Positions 28,118 to 36,897 are shown, counted from the stretch's first letter. The stretch: DNA of 64,000 nt from Tritonibacter aquimaris (GCF_009617595.1 NZ_WIXK01000002.1:248001-312000), one strand, 5' to 3'. Translations and numbers: made by a program. The notes: generated by a model not told the origin, from the sequence alone.

Positions 28118-28912
28118 ATGTTCAAGAAACTTGCAACCGGTGCTGCCTTTGCCCTTGCGCTCATACCTGCTGCGTCCTTCGCAGCAGGTGGCGGAGACCA
28201 GCATATCGAGGATTATTCCTTCTCCTTTGAAGGGCCTTTTGGATCCTACGATCAAAATCAGCTTCAGCGTGGTCTGCAGATCTTCACTGAGGTTTGCTCG
28301 GCCTGTCATGGTCTGAAACAGGTTCCGATCCGCACATTGTCTGCTGAGACGGGCCCAGGGATCCCAGCGGATCAGGTGCGCGCCTATGCAGCGGAGAATT
28401 TCTCCGTATTCGACCCTGAGTTGGATGAGGACCGCCCAGCGAAGCCAACGGATCATTTCCCCGTAAATGATGCGGCAGGTGCGCCGGACCTCAGCTTGAT
28501 GGCCAAAGCGCGTGCGGGCTTTCATGGTCCTGCGGGCCTTGGTCTGAATCAGCTGTTCAAAGGCATGGGGGGAGCGGAATATATTGCTTCCTTGATGACC
28601 GGCTATACAGGTGAGACCAAGGAAGAAGCAGGCACTCTGTTTTATGAAAACACGGCCTTCCCAGGCGGTTGGATCTCTATGGCTCCGCCGCTGTCGGATG
28701 AGCTGGTAGAGTTTACCGATGGTCATTCAAACGATCTGCATCACTTGTCTGAGGATGTCTCAGCCTTCTTGATGTGGGCGGCTGAGCCTAAAATGATGGA
28801 GCGTAAAAAGGCTGGTTTTGTTGGGGTTCTTATCCTGACGCTGCTTTCGGTTCTGCTTTATCTGACCAACAAGCGCCTTTGGGCACCTCACAAGGGCAAA
28901 AAGCTCTCATAA
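28118..28912 (+). CDS. petC: Cytochrome c1 of bc1 complex
   Basis: A 264-aa protein with a signal peptide (residues 1-22, cleavage near SFA-A), a haem-binding CSACH motif (Cys60, Cys63, His64), and a C-terminal membrane anchor (about 232-250) ending KLS. It accepts electrons from the Rieske centre and passes them to cytochrome c. The gene follows petB by 18 bp. A terminator follows. Confidence 0.95.
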   Translation: MFKKLATGAAFALALIPAASFAAGGGDQHIEDYSFSFEGPFGSYDQNQLQRGLQIFTEVCSACHGLKQVPIRTLSAETGPGIPADQVRAYAAENFSVFDPELDEDRPAKPTDHFPVNDAAGAPDLSLMAKARAGFHGPAGLGLNQLFKGMGGAEYIASLMTGYTGETKEEAGTLFYENTAFPGGWISMAPPLSDELVEFTDGHSNDLHHLSEDVSAFLMWAAEPKMMERKKAGFVGVLILTLLSVLLYLTNKRLWAPHKGKKLS

Positions 28913-28924
28913 GCTAAGTTACAG

Positions 28925-28957
28925 AAAACCCCGCGTCGATGATGCGGGGTTTTTTTC
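28925..28957 (+). terminator. Terminator of petABC
   Basis: A perfect 10-bp stem (aaaaccccgc / gcggggtttt) with a 9-nt loop ends in a T run of seven or more. It overlaps the mtaB stop on the other strand. Confidence 0.9.
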
Positions 28958-30221
28958 AGGCAGCGACCAGTTGTGAGCCGTTGATATCAACAATGGTTGC
29001 GTCAATCAGGATGCCTTCGGTCTGAGCAGTGGCAAAGGTTACTTCGGTGAACTGCTCCGTGCGTCCCATGTGCTGATTTTCCATCAGTACGCGATGGCTG
29101 CGCCCGATCTGCGCAGCAAGATGGCGCTGCACCTGTTTCTCTCCCACTGCACGTAGACGGGCGGCACGCTCCTTGATCACAGCACCGTTGACTTGGTGTG
29201 GGATCTTCGCAGCAGGGGTGCCTTCCCGTTTTGAATAGGGAAACACATGCAACCAGGTCAGGTCGCATTGCTCCACCAGTTTTACAGAGTTCTCAAAATG
29301 CGCGTCCGTTTCCGTTGGAAAACCCGCGATGATATCAGCGCCAAAGGTCATTTCCGGGCGCAGCTTTCTTGCCTCTTCGCAGAAACGAATAGCATCATCG
29401 CGCAGGTGGCGGCGCGCCATGCGTTTTAGAATCAGGTCGTCACCATGCTGGAGCGACAGATGCAGATGTGGCATCAGGCGTTGCTCCGTTGCGATGGCCA
29501 GCATCAGATTCTCATCCACCTCAATCGAATCAATGGAGGAAATGCGCAGACGCGGCAGATCCGGCACCAGCTTGAGGATTCGCATCACCAGATCCCCCAG
29601 TTTCGGCTGTCCGGGCTGATCTGCGCCCCATGAGGTGAGGTCCACACCGGTCAACACCACCTCATTGTATCCCTTGTCCACCAGCCGCTTGATTTGATCC
29701 ACCACAACACCTGCCGGCACCGAGCGGGAATTACCGCGGCCATAGGGGATGATGCAGAAGGTGCAGCGGTGATCGCATCCGTTTTGTACCTGAACATAGG
29801 CGCGCGAACGGCTGCCAAACCCATCGATCAGATGGCCTGCGGTTTCAGTCACTGACATGATGTCATCGACCTGAACCTTTTCGGTCTCTCCGATGAAATC
29901 TGGGCCTTTGCCCATCCGTTGCCAGGTGCCTGCCTGCATCTTCTCGGTGTTGCCGATGACTGTATCGACCTCACCCATCTGAGCAAAAGTTTCTGGTTCG
30001 GTCTGGGCGGCGCAGCCGGTAACAACGATGCGCGCATCTGGGTTTTCACGGCGCAGCCTGCGGATTTCCTGACGGGATTTGCGCACAGCTTCAGCAGTGA
30101 CCGCACAGGTGTTGACCACCACAAGGTTATCGAGCCCAGCCTGCTGCGACAGCTCTTTCATCGCTTCGGTTTCATAGGCATTCAGACGGCAACCCAACGT
30201 GGTGAATTTGGGCGCGCTCAT
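28956..30221 (-). CDS. mtaB: tRNA t6A37 methylthiotransferase
   Basis: A 421-aa radical SAM enzyme that converts t6A37 to ms2t6A37 in tRNA. Cys residues of the N-terminal methylthiotransferase domain lie in LGCRLNAYE, VNTCAVT and VTGCAAQTEP, and the radical SAM cluster motif is CDHRCTFC. A TRAM-like C-terminus follows. Length and motif order fit MtaB rather than MiaB or RimO. It overlaps dapF by 4 bp (ATGA). Confidence 0.92.
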   Translation of the reverse strand: MSAPKFTTLGCRLNAYETEAMKELSQQAGLDNLVVVNTCAVTAEAVRKSRQEIRRLRRENPDARIVVTGCAAQTEPETFAQMGEVDTVIGNTEKMQAGTWQRMGKGPDFIGETEKVQVDDIMSVTETAGHLIDGFGSRSRAYVQVQNGCDHRCTFCIIPYGRGNSRSVPAGVVVDQIKRLVDKGYNEVVLTGVDLTSWGADQPGQPKLGDLVMRILKLVPDLPRLRISSIDSIEVDENLMLAIATEQRLMPHLHLSLQHGDDLILKRMARRHLRDDAIRFCEEARKLRPEMTFGADIIAGFPTETDAHFENSVKLVEQCDLTWLHVFPYSKREGTPAAKIPHQVNGAVIKERAARLRAVGEKQVQRHLAAQIGRSHRVLMENQHMGRTEQFTEVTFATAQTEGILIDATIVDINGSQLVAA

Positions 30222-31054
30222 TCTGCAAGGCTTTCAAGGAATTGACGGGTGAATTCACCGTTGCAAACATGCATGGTCTCACCGGTCATCCAGACCCCGT
30301 CCTCGCGCCAGTCGATCCACAGCGTGCCCCCGTCCAGATCGATCTGCACCTTGCGTCCCGTCAGGCCGCGTCGTGCGGCTGCAACCGCAGTTGCGCAAGA
30401 AGATGACCCAGACGACAATGTAACGCCGACGCCGCGCTCCCAGACCCGCATACGGAGGTGATCGGGGCCAACAAGATGGGCGATCTGCACATTGGTGCGC
30501 TCGGGATAAAGCGGATGGTGTTCATAGCGTGGGCCAAATTCTTCCAGCGGGATGCGTTCAGCATCTTCGACGAAAAACGTACAATGCGGATTTCCCATGC
30601 CAGTGGCGCTCGGCCCGCCTTCGATTGGCAGTTCCAGGGTGTCGGCATCCTCGGCCAGGGGGATGTCAGACCATTGCAGCTGCGGATGTCCCATATTGAC
30701 CGATGTCAGCCCATCTCCGGCATCAATTGCATAGAGGTCGCCGCGCTCGGTTGTGAGGTGCAGCTTTTCTGTGCTGAGATCATTCATCAGATAGCGCGCG
30801 ACACAGCGGGTCGCATTGCCACACGCACCCGATGTTGACCCATCCGAGTTGTAAAAGACCAAATGCGCATCACCCGGACCGTTTGAGATTACTGTCAGCT
30901 GATCAAAACCAATGCCAAACCGACGATGTCCGATTCCCCGCGCCATGGCGGGGGTGATTTCAATGTCCGCCTTGCGCGCGTCTACAACAACGAAATCGTT
31001 GCCGAGCCCGTGCATCTTCATAAAGGGGAGGTGCTGATGTGTAACTGTGTCCAT
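30218..31054 (-). CDS. dapF: Diaminopimelate epimerase
   Basis: A 278-aa enzyme that interconverts LL- and meso-diaminopimelate for lysine and peptidoglycan. The two catalytic Cys segments, SGACGNATRC and SSGSSSCATAV, and the motif KMHGLGNDFVVVDAR are present. Start choice is weak: I used ATG 31054 (MDTVTHQHLPFMKMHG); ATG 31063 is three codons earlier, and a longer frame to 31126 is unsupported. It is coupled to mtaB. Confidence 0.93.
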   Translation of the reverse strand: MDTVTHQHLPFMKMHGLGNDFVVVDARKADIEITPAMARGIGHRRFGIGFDQLTVISNGPGDAHLVFYNSDGSTSGACGNATRCVARYLMNDLSTEKLHLTTERGDLYAIDAGDGLTSVNMGHPQLQWSDIPLAEDADTLELPIEGGPSATGMGNPHCTFFVEDAERIPLEEFGPRYEHHPLYPERTNVQIAHLVGPDHLRMRVWERGVGVTLSSGSSSCATAVAAARRGLTGRKVQIDLDGGTLWIDWREDGVWMTGETMHVCNGEFTRQFLESLAE

Positions 31055-31118
31055 AAGCGGCATATAGCGGCGCTGTTTGAATGAATCCAGTCTTTGACAA
31101 GAAAGTTGAAAAAAGGGG

Positions 31119-31147
31119 TTGACCACTTCGGTGGTTATCCGTAGATA
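31119..31147 (+). promoter_or_regulatory. Sigma70-like promoter upstream of tRNA-Lys
   Basis: TTGACC (31119-31124) and TAGATA (31142-31147) are spaced by 17 bp, an excellent housekeeping promoter fit. It points to tRNA-Lys, about 125 bp downstream. It overlaps the dapF upstream region on the opposite strand. Confidence 0.65.
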
Positions 31148-31272
31148 CGCCGCCTATCGGGACAGCGCGACTGACCAAGTCAACCGGTTCCGAAGCGAAT
31201 TAAGTGCTTGTACCTTCTAGGAAAAACACTTATGAAGCGCCACAGCAGCGAAGAGCTGCTGAAGAGAAGAGT

Positions 31273-31348
31273 GGGCCGTTAGCTCAGTTGGTAGAGCAAC
31301 TGACTTTTAATCAGTGGGTCGCAGGTTCGAATCCTGCACGGCTCACCA
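31273..31348 (+). tRNA. tRNA-Lys (anticodon TTT)
   Basis: A full cloverleaf can be drawn: acceptor GGGCCGT pairs with ACGGCTC; the D-arm has AGCTCAGTTGGTAGAGC; the anticodon stem-loop CTGACTTTTAATCAG gives TTT; the T arm is GCAGGTTCGAATCCTGC. CCA is encoded at 31346-31348. It reads lysine AAA/AAG codons. Confidence 0.96.
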
Positions 31349-31816
31349 CTCCTCCTACGCCAGTTGGGATGTATATCCTGATATGGGCGTGTATCCATCG
31401 GGGCCGCTGAACGCGACATTTAAACCTGAAAACGAGTTAAATGTGCGCCTAGGTTGGTAGGATACGTATTTTCATCCGGTCGCCAAATTATAGTTCCTTC
31501 AATCCCTCGTCAGACGTGTTTTGAATGTGCTGCTTATGTACGATTTTCGCGAATCTACGAATGCGCAGAATCAATATGACCTGACCATGCTGACGAAATT
31601 TCTAGTCATATGTCTGCGAATCAAACCGGATATTTTTACCAGCGCGCAGGATCGACACCCAACTGTTGATTCTTATCGGGTGAGCAGAGCAACTTTGCCC
31701 CTAGATCAGGATATTTTTTGCGCACAGTTTTGGAGGCACAGCACTTCGTGCTCTTGGATGGTGCATATATCTGGCTCTGCACTAAAGGTGTTCCGCGCAG
31801 AGCCAAAGCATGAATT
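31349..31816. other. Gene-poor spacer between tRNA-Lys and fliP
   Basis: About 470 bp with no convincing gene. Two 60-100 codon frames exist but lack codon character, a ribosome site and recognisable features. It holds a 9-bp hairpin near its right end. I found no repeat of the tRNA 3' end and no integrase relic. It sits at the border of the flagellar cluster. Confidence 0.6.
31772..31805. repeat. Inverted repeat downstream of fliP
   Basis: A perfect 9-bp stem (tggctctgc / gcagagcca) with a 16-nt loop lies 12 bp past the fliP stop. It lacks a T run on the minus strand, so it may be a transcript-stabilising hairpin rather than an intrinsic terminator. Confidence 0.45.
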
Positions 31817-32560
31817 TTAACCTGAATAGCTGCGCACAAGCGAGCTGGCGATCAGGCTCCAGCCATCCGCGACCACAAAGAACGCAAGCTTGAAGGGCAG
31901 GGCCACCATGGCCGGTGGAACCATCATCATACCCATCGACATCAGCACAGCGGATACCACCATATCGATGATCAAAAAGGGTAGGAAAACCAGAAAGCCG
32001 ATTTGGAAGGCACGCGCGATTTCTGACAACAAAAAGCTTGGAATGAGCACCGAAATCGGGGCGTCCGAGTTTGGATCAATGCCCGCGGTTTCCGGCCGCA
32101 AATCTGCGATTGCGTAGAAGGTATCCGGATCCAGCCTTGCTGCCATAAACACTTTAAACGGCTCTAATGAGCGCAAAAGTGCTGGACCAACTTCAATTTG
32201 CTCTTCCAGCAGCGGATTGATTCCCGTTGTCCAAGCTTCTTGAAAGACAGGCTCCATAACAAAATAGGTCAAAAACAACGCCAGGCTGATGATCAGCATA
32301 TTGGGCGGCGCTTGTTGGAGGCCAATTCCTTGGCGAAGGATCGACAGCACGGTCACCATAAATGGGAAACTGGTGATCATCATCAAAATGCCCGGCACCA
32401 TGCCAAGCACTGTGATCAGCAAGATGAGCTGGATGGAACGGGCAGAAACTGACTGCCCATCCGCCAGCGAAAGGCTCAATTCTTGAGCCGCAGCATGGCC
32501 GGGCAGGGCGGCCAAAACCACCCCTGCCATGGCCAGCCGCCATAGAGAAATTCGTGTCAT
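31817..32560 (-). CDS. fliP: Flagellar export gate protein FliP
   Basis: A 247-aa core component of the flagellar type III export gate. A signal peptide (about 1-25, ending AAAQ) precedes membrane segments (SIQLILLITVLGMVPGILMMITSFPFMV and, near the C-terminus, LVFLPFLIIDMVVSAVLMSMGMMM). The LAxFLTYF-like second segment is typical. It overlaps fliN by 4 bp and is the last gene of the fliF-fliH-fliN-fliP unit. Confidence 0.95.
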   Translation of the reverse strand: MTRISLWRLAMAGVVLAALPGHAAAQELSLSLADGQSVSARSIQLILLITVLGMVPGILMMITSFPFMVTVLSILRQGIGLQQAPPNMLIISLALFLTYFVMEPVFQEAWTTGINPLLEEQIEVGPALLRSLEPFKVFMAARLDPDTFYAIADLRPETAGIDPNSDAPISVLIPSFLLSEIARAFQIGFLVFLPFLIIDMVVSAVLMSMGMMMVPPAMVALPFKLAFFVVADGWSLIASSLVRSYSG

Positions 32561-32853
32561 CCCAGCCCGCTTTGAAGATCTGCGATTTCTGTTAGGCGCA
32601 CGGCCAGTTGCCCAGCCTGATCACCTTCCATCTCTTCCAGTTGACCACGCGCAACCAAGCGATCCCCTACATAGAGATCAACGGGATCTTCGACCCGCTT
32701 ATCCAGTGTTAGAATCGCGTTTTCCCCAAGATTCACCAGATCCTTGATCAAAGGTCGCGCCTTACCAACAGAGACGACCACTTCAACAGGAACAGAAACA
32801 AATGGGTTCCCAGCGTCGGTGGATTTGAGGTTCAGATCGGTTGCGTCATCCAT
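32557..32853 (-). CDS. fliN: Flagellar C-ring protein FliN
   Basis: A 98-aa protein with a SpoA (surface presentation of antigens) domain: VPVEVVVSVGKARPLIKDLVNLGENAILTLDKRVEDPVDLYVGDRLVARGQL. It forms the cytoplasmic switch ring. The start at ATG 32853 is set by GAGGAC about 9 bp upstream; the 14 residues before it in the open frame are not supported. It overlaps fliH by 8 bp. FliM is not encoded nearby. Confidence 0.92.
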   Translation of the reverse strand: MDDATDLNLKSTDAGNPFVSVPVEVVVSVGKARPLIKDLVNLGENAILTLDKRVEDPVDLYVGDRLVARGQLEEMEGDQAGQLAVRLTEIADLQSGLG

Positions 32854-33445
32854 AAAGGCTGTCCTCTTTGAATTGATAGGTGAAGGCATCAATGGAATCT
32901 TTGACTGATTCCAAAAGCGCCCCGCTGTTTAGCTCGCGTTCAGCAGCGCCCACTTGCAGATAGGCCTGCCCAGGTTCGAGATGTTCTTCTTCTTTGACCG
33001 AAACCGGGACAGAGAAATTCTCCGCGAGCAGTGCGCGCACTGCAGCCCCTTCACCCGCGGCCACAACGATGTTCATGCCCTGGTCGGTTTGATCTTTGGC
33101 CATATCATTAAGATGCTCCACCAGATGATGGCCAAAAGACGCAGCCATCGCATCGGGTAGCACCGCACTGGTGAGCACCTTGAACATGGGATCGAGCGAT
33201 TCGATCAGCTGGTTTTGCGCTTCGTGATAGGTGAAGCTCAGGTCCTGCAAGGATGTGGCCAAAGTGGCGGAAATATTGGTGGCCTCCTGGTCTTTGGCAG
33301 AAACCGCATCTTCCCAACCGGCGCTATAGCCGGTTTCAAACGATTCGAGCCGCGTCTCTTCCAATGCAGTTTCTGAGATGGCGGGGCCAGCGAGTTGTGC
33401 GCTGGTGTTCATGCCAAAATCCTCAAGGAGGTGTGCAATAGTCAT
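32846..33445 (-). CDS. fliH: FliH-like flagellar export regulator
   Basis: A 199-aa protein with a low-complexity helical N-terminal half (TRLESFETGYSAGWEDAVSAKDQEA) and a C-terminal globular part (VVAAGEGAAVRALLAENFSVPVSVKEEEHLEPGQAYLQVG) that suggests the FliH/SctL-type export stalk, which binds FliI. The family is very divergent, so this rests mainly on position between fliF and fliN. GGAG lies 6-7 bp before its ATG. One-base overlap with fliF (TGATG). Confidence 0.7.
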   Translation of the reverse strand: MTIAHLLEDFGMNTSAQLAGPAISETALEETRLESFETGYSAGWEDAVSAKDQEATNISATLATSLQDLSFTYHEAQNQLIESLDPMFKVLTSAVLPDAMAASFGHHLVEHLNDMAKDQTDQGMNIVVAAGEGAAVRALLAENFSVPVSVKEEEHLEPGQAYLQVGAAERELNSGALLESVKDSIDAFTYQFKEDSLYG

Positions 33446-35127
33446 CAGGCTCTCTCCTCTTTTTCTTCAAGCCAGCCGCGCAGGATCTGAACGGTTTCTT
33501 CTTGGCGGTCGCCAATCATGGAACGCAGGCGATCTACGGGGTCACCACCGCCGCCTCCAAGTGCAGGAAGGCCACCGCCCATCCCACCGAGCTCTCCCAT
33601 CGGTTCAAATTGACCGGTTTCGGAGTTCTCAATCTCGCCGTCTAGAGCGATTCCCGCGCCAAGATTTGGATTGGCCATAAAGCCATCACCACCGCCAAGC
33701 GCAGGTAGATCAGGCAGCCCACCCGCATCCGCGCCCATACCATCCGGGCCGGCCAAGGCACCAACCGATGCACCGTTGGATGACAGGATCGGGCGGACCA
33801 CAAACAAACCTAGCACAAGCGCCACAATGGCCAGTGCAGCGATTTGGATCAGGGCCATGGCATCAATGTATATGTTGTCAAACATAGAGGCGCTGACAGT
33901 TGTACCCTGAGGTTCAATCATCGGCATTTCCATCGACTTGAGCGTGATGACATCACCGCGTTCTGCGTCAAAACCTACGGCTGCTGCAATCAACTCACGC
34001 AGTGCTTCCAGCTCTTCTGCAGGACGTGCCTGGAAGACGGTTTCACCCGCATCACTTGTGACCGATGTGCCATTGACCAAAACTGCGACGGTCAGGCGTT
34101 TGATTGCACCGGGCCCGCGCAGAATTTCGGTTTCGGTCTCGGAAATCTCATAGTTGATTCTTTCCCGAGTCGCGCTGGTATTGGCTTTGCTGCCCTCACC
34201 GGATGACGCGTCACCATCTGGAATATTTGAGGCAACCGTCACCTCTCCAGATTGATTGGTAGACGAATCGGCGCGCTCTTCCACATCTGTGCTCACAGCG
34301 ACCCGGCTTTCGGGATCAATCCGTTTTTGGCGGATCGATTCTGTGTCGGTGATGGTTTCAACGCTGGCTTCCACCACCGCATTACCTTGACCCACACGAG
34401 CCTCAACCAGTCGCATCACACGATCTTTGATAGATTGGGAGCGATCATCATTGCCAGCCCCTGCCGCAGCGGCTGCCTCAGGTGTGCCGATAAGCGACCC
34501 GTTTGCATCAATCACGGCAACGTTTTCAGCCGCAAGGCCGGTTACAGCGGATGACACCAGGAAGCGAATCGCATTGGCCTGCGTTGGGGTTACACCGCCC
34601 CCCATAGGGGTAATGGACACCGATGCAGTTGGCTCAATCGTCCGCTGAAAGGGATTTGAGCCAGTGTTTGCTATGTGGACACGGGCCTGCGAAACATGGG
34701 GACTTGCCACAATTGTGCGGGCGAGCTCCCCTTCTTTAGCGCGCCAATAGGCGGCATCAAACATTTGCGAGGTGGTGCCAAATCCGCTGAGATTATCCAG
34801 CAGTTCATAGCCTTTCCCACCATTCGCCGGCAGCCCTTCGCTGGCCAGCGTCATGCGCAACTCATCACGTTGATTCGACGGAACATAAATTGACCCGCCG
34901 CGTACTTCATATTGGGTGCCGCGCTGATCCAGCGCACGTACCACATCTCCAGCGGACCCACTTTCGAGTCCCGCATAAAGCAGTTGCATTGTTGGACGAC
35001 TCGCCATTTGCGACATCGCAAAGACCGCAACAAACATGAAAACCGTGGCACCCACGGCTATCAGTCGCTGTTTCGTCTCCAATCCTGCCCAGACATTCTT
35101 GATCTGCTGCACAATAACCTCCGTCAT
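33445..35127 (-). CDS. fliF: Flagellar MS-ring protein FliF
   Basis: A 560-aa protein that forms the membrane-supramembrane ring. Membrane segments lie at about 22-42 and about 423-445. Between are the ring-building motif domains (EGELARTIVASPHVSQARVHIA) and a long periplasmic region. The C-terminal tail DRLRSMIGDRQEETVQILRGWLEE is the FliG-binding region. A Gly-rich, acidic stretch lies between the second membrane segment and the tail. It is the first gene of the unit and diverges from fliL. Confidence 0.96.
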   Translation of the reverse strand: MTEVIVQQIKNVWAGLETKQRLIAVGATVFMFVAVFAMSQMASRPTMQLLYAGLESGSAGDVVRALDQRGTQYEVRGGSIYVPSNQRDELRMTLASEGLPANGGKGYELLDNLSGFGTTSQMFDAAYWRAKEGELARTIVASPHVSQARVHIANTGSNPFQRTIEPTASVSITPMGGGVTPTQANAIRFLVSSAVTGLAAENVAVIDANGSLIGTPEAAAAAGAGNDDRSQSIKDRVMRLVEARVGQGNAVVEASVETITDTESIRQKRIDPESRVAVSTDVEERADSSTNQSGEVTVASNIPDGDASSGEGSKANTSATRERINYEISETETEILRGPGAIKRLTVAVLVNGTSVTSDAGETVFQARPAEELEALRELIAAAVGFDAERGDVITLKSMEMPMIEPQGTTVSASMFDNIYIDAMALIQIAALAIVALVLGLFVVRPILSSNGASVGALAGPDGMGADAGGLPDLPALGGGDGFMANPNLGAGIALDGEIENSETGQFEPMGELGGMGGGLPALGGGGGDPVDRLRSMIGDRQEETVQILRGWLEEKEERA

Positions 35128-35169
35128 ACCGGCTTTCTGTCCGGCGTATCTCCTTTTCTCCGATCTGCC

Positions 35170-35184
35170 TTAACATTCGGTTAG
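35170..35184. promoter_or_regulatory. CtrA-like site between fliF and fliL
   Basis: TTAA-N7-TTAG (35170-35184) matches the alphaproteobacterial CtrA consensus TTAA-N7-TTAA with one mismatch. It lies in the 103-bp divergent space between fliF and fliL and could control both. CtrA control of flagellar genes is known in Rhodobacteraceae; binding here is inferred. Confidence 0.5.
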
Positions 35185-35230
35185 TCCATCGCAGGTTATG
35201 AAGAGATCACACGACGTTTTAGGGATAGCC

Positions 35231-35761
35231 ATGACAGACGCTGTAGTTGATACAGAAGACGAAGTACCGGCCAAGAAAAGCAAACTGCCTCTGATTATCG
35301 GAGCAGTTCTTGGGCTGGCAGGGGCAGGCGGCGGATTCTTCGCCGCACAGTCAGGCCTTCTTCCCTTTGGTCAGTCAGACGCGCATGCAGAAGAAGATGC
35401 GCACATGGCCGAAGTGGCGCCAGAAGGCGTGGACACAGGTGAGTCGGCGGAAGAAATCGCCAATCTTGCCTTTATCGATATGGAACCGATTGTGATCTCT
35501 CTCCGAAAGGCGAGTGGTCTTAACCATCTGAGGTTCCGTGCTCAACTTGAAGTCAGCTTGGAGCACCAGGTTGAGGTTGAGAAAGTCCTTCCGAGGGTTG
35601 TCGATGTCCTCAACAGCTATCTCAGGGCTTTGGAGGTTGAGGATCTTACCGATCCTCTGGCGCTGCCAAAGCTGCGTTCGCAGATGCTGCGGCGAATCAA
35701 TATCGCAACTGGCCAGGGCCGGGTGCGCGATTTGCTGATTATGGATTTCGTATTGAACTAG
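35231..35761 (+). CDS. fliL: Flagellar basal body-associated protein FliL (copy 1)
   Basis: A 176-aa inner-membrane protein. A membrane segment (about 19-38, LPLIIGAVLGLAGAGGGFFA) is followed by a periplasmic domain with AFIDMEPIVISLRKASGLNHLRFRAQLEV and a C-terminal motif ending LLIMDFVLN, typical of FliL. It stabilises stator-motor contact in other bacteria. ATG 35231 was chosen, 11 codons into the open frame. First of a long plus-strand series. Confidence 0.88.
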   Translation: MTDAVVDTEDEVPAKKSKLPLIIGAVLGLAGAGGGFFAAQSGLLPFGQSDAHAEEDAHMAEVAPEGVDTGESAEEIANLAFIDMEPIVISLRKASGLNHLRFRAQLEVSLEHQVEVEKVLPRVVDVLNSYLRALEVEDLTDPLALPKLRSQMLRRINIATGQGRVRDLLIMDFVLN

Positions 35762-35770
35762 GAGGACAGG

Positions 35771-36211
35771 ATGGACCTTATTGCAGATATCCTGCTGGCC
35801 GCTGGCGCATTAGGAGCAGGCTTTTATTGCTTTGTGCTTTCGCGTCGGTTGAAGCGTTTTAATGACCTGGAAAAAGGTGTTGGTGGCGCGGTTGCGGTGC
35901 TTTCATCGCAGGTTGATGATCTCAACAAATCTCTGCGGGATGCGCAGGCGGTTTCAAATAGCTCGAGCCAAGCGCTTGAACAGCTGACCGGCCGTGCAGA
36001 AACAGTTGCGCAGCGCCTGGAGCTGATGATGGCTTCTATGCATGATTTGCCCGATAGCGAGGTCGATGTGCCTGTCGCTGAGGAAAGTGATGCGCTTGCG
36101 GAAGCTTATGCAGCCGAAACCCAAGTGGAAGAGGTGCCAGCCGAAGAGCCCGAGGAAGCAAAACCCGCAGGGCTTATGTTTGTTCGCCACAATCGAAATC
36201 AGGTGGCGTGA
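35771..36211 (+). CDS. Membrane-anchored coiled-coil protein (DUF6468/PflI-like?)
   Basis: A 146-aa protein with one N-terminal membrane segment (about 3-24, LIADILLAAGALGAGFYCFVL), a positive patch (SRRLKRF), a coiled-coil-like stretch (about 36-95) and an acidic, low-complexity tail (about 97-140). I do not recognise it with confidence. Small proteins of this shape occur between fliL and motE-like genes in alphaproteobacterial clusters, including the flagellar positioning protein PflI. AGGA lies 6-9 bp before ATG 35771. Its stop overlaps the next gene's ATG by one base (TGATG). Confidence 0.5.
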   Translation: MDLIADILLAAGALGAGFYCFVLSRRLKRFNDLEKGVGGAVAVLSSQVDDLNKSLRDAQAVSNSSSQALEQLTGRAETVAQRLELMMASMHDLPDSEVDVPVAEESDALAEAYAAETQVEEVPAEEPEEAKPAGLMFVRHNRNQVA

Positions 36212-36819
36212 TGACCAAGGCAGCAAAAACCAAATCGCGCGCAAAGAGCAGCGCGCTCTTTGCCCTGGCTGTATTGCTGATCGGCTCTGCCGTGTTGCGA
36301 ATCGGCCTGGAAGCTGGGCCTGCGATTGCCCGTGAAGTCGCAGGCATGGAGAAAAGCACCGAGGACGATATGAGCCATGGTGCAATGGCAAAGCAGGCCA
36401 TGCCCTCATCCGCTGAAATGCAGGAAATGCTCGCGGCGTTTAAACAGCGTGAGAAGATGCTTTCAAAGCGCGAAGCAGAGATCCAAGACCGTATGAAAGC
36501 GCTCGAAATTGCGGATAAGGCAATTGAGCAAAAACTTGCGGCATTGGAGCAGGCAGAAGAAAAGCTGCGCGAGACCGTGGCTTTGGCAGATGGCGCAACA
36601 GAGGCTGATGTGGACCGCCTGACGACGGTCTACGAGCAGATGAAACCCAAAGATTCAGCCGCGCTGTTTGAAGAAATGGACCCGACATTTGCAGCTGGTT
36701 TCTTGGCGCGGATGCGTCCCGAGGCCGCAGCTGGGATCATGGCAGGGCTGAGCCCCGAGGCCGCGTATACAATCAGTGTTGTACTGGCGGGACGCAACGG
36801 ATCGGTCCCCAAAGAATAA
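36211..36819 (+). CDS. motE: MotE-like flagellar motility protein
   Basis: A 202-aa protein with an N-terminal membrane segment (about 13-35), a coiled coil (KQREKMLSKREAEIQDRMKALEIADKAIEQKLAALEQAEEKL, about 75-120) and a C-terminal helical domain (YEQMKPKDSAALFEEMDPTFAAGFLARMRPEAAAGIM) of the MgtE-N type found in the MotE family. In rhizobia MotE acts as a periplasmic chaperone for MotC. No motC is in the window. Start at ATG 36211; a GTG 3 bp upstream is also possible. Confidence 0.72.
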   Translation: MTKAAKTKSRAKSSALFALAVLLIGSAVLRIGLEAGPAIAREVAGMEKSTEDDMSHGAMAKQAMPSSAEMQEMLAAFKQREKMLSKREAEIQDRMKALEIADKAIEQKLAALEQAEEKLRETVALADGATEADVDRLTTVYEQMKPKDSAALFEEMDPTFAAGFLARMRPEAAAGIMAGLSPEAAYTISVVLAGRNGSVPKE

Positions 36820-36897
36820 CTTCGGTGCCTTTGCTCAGCCTTTGTTAAGGCGACTCGGGCTACCCTCATTAAAGACACGAATTTTTGGAGTGAACCT

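Noticed and set aside
31273-31348. tRNA-Lys as an integration attachment site
   Set aside because: No second copy of the tRNA 3' end was seen in the window and no integrase gene is near.
31521-31820. A 99-codon plus-strand frame in the tRNA-Lys/fliP spacer
   Set aside because: No motif, unlike codon use, and it runs into the fliP stop region; the ribosome site is absent.
36845-36872. Pair of TTAA elements upstream of motA as a CtrA site
   Set aside because: The two TTAA are about 20 bp apart rather than 7, so spacing does not fit.
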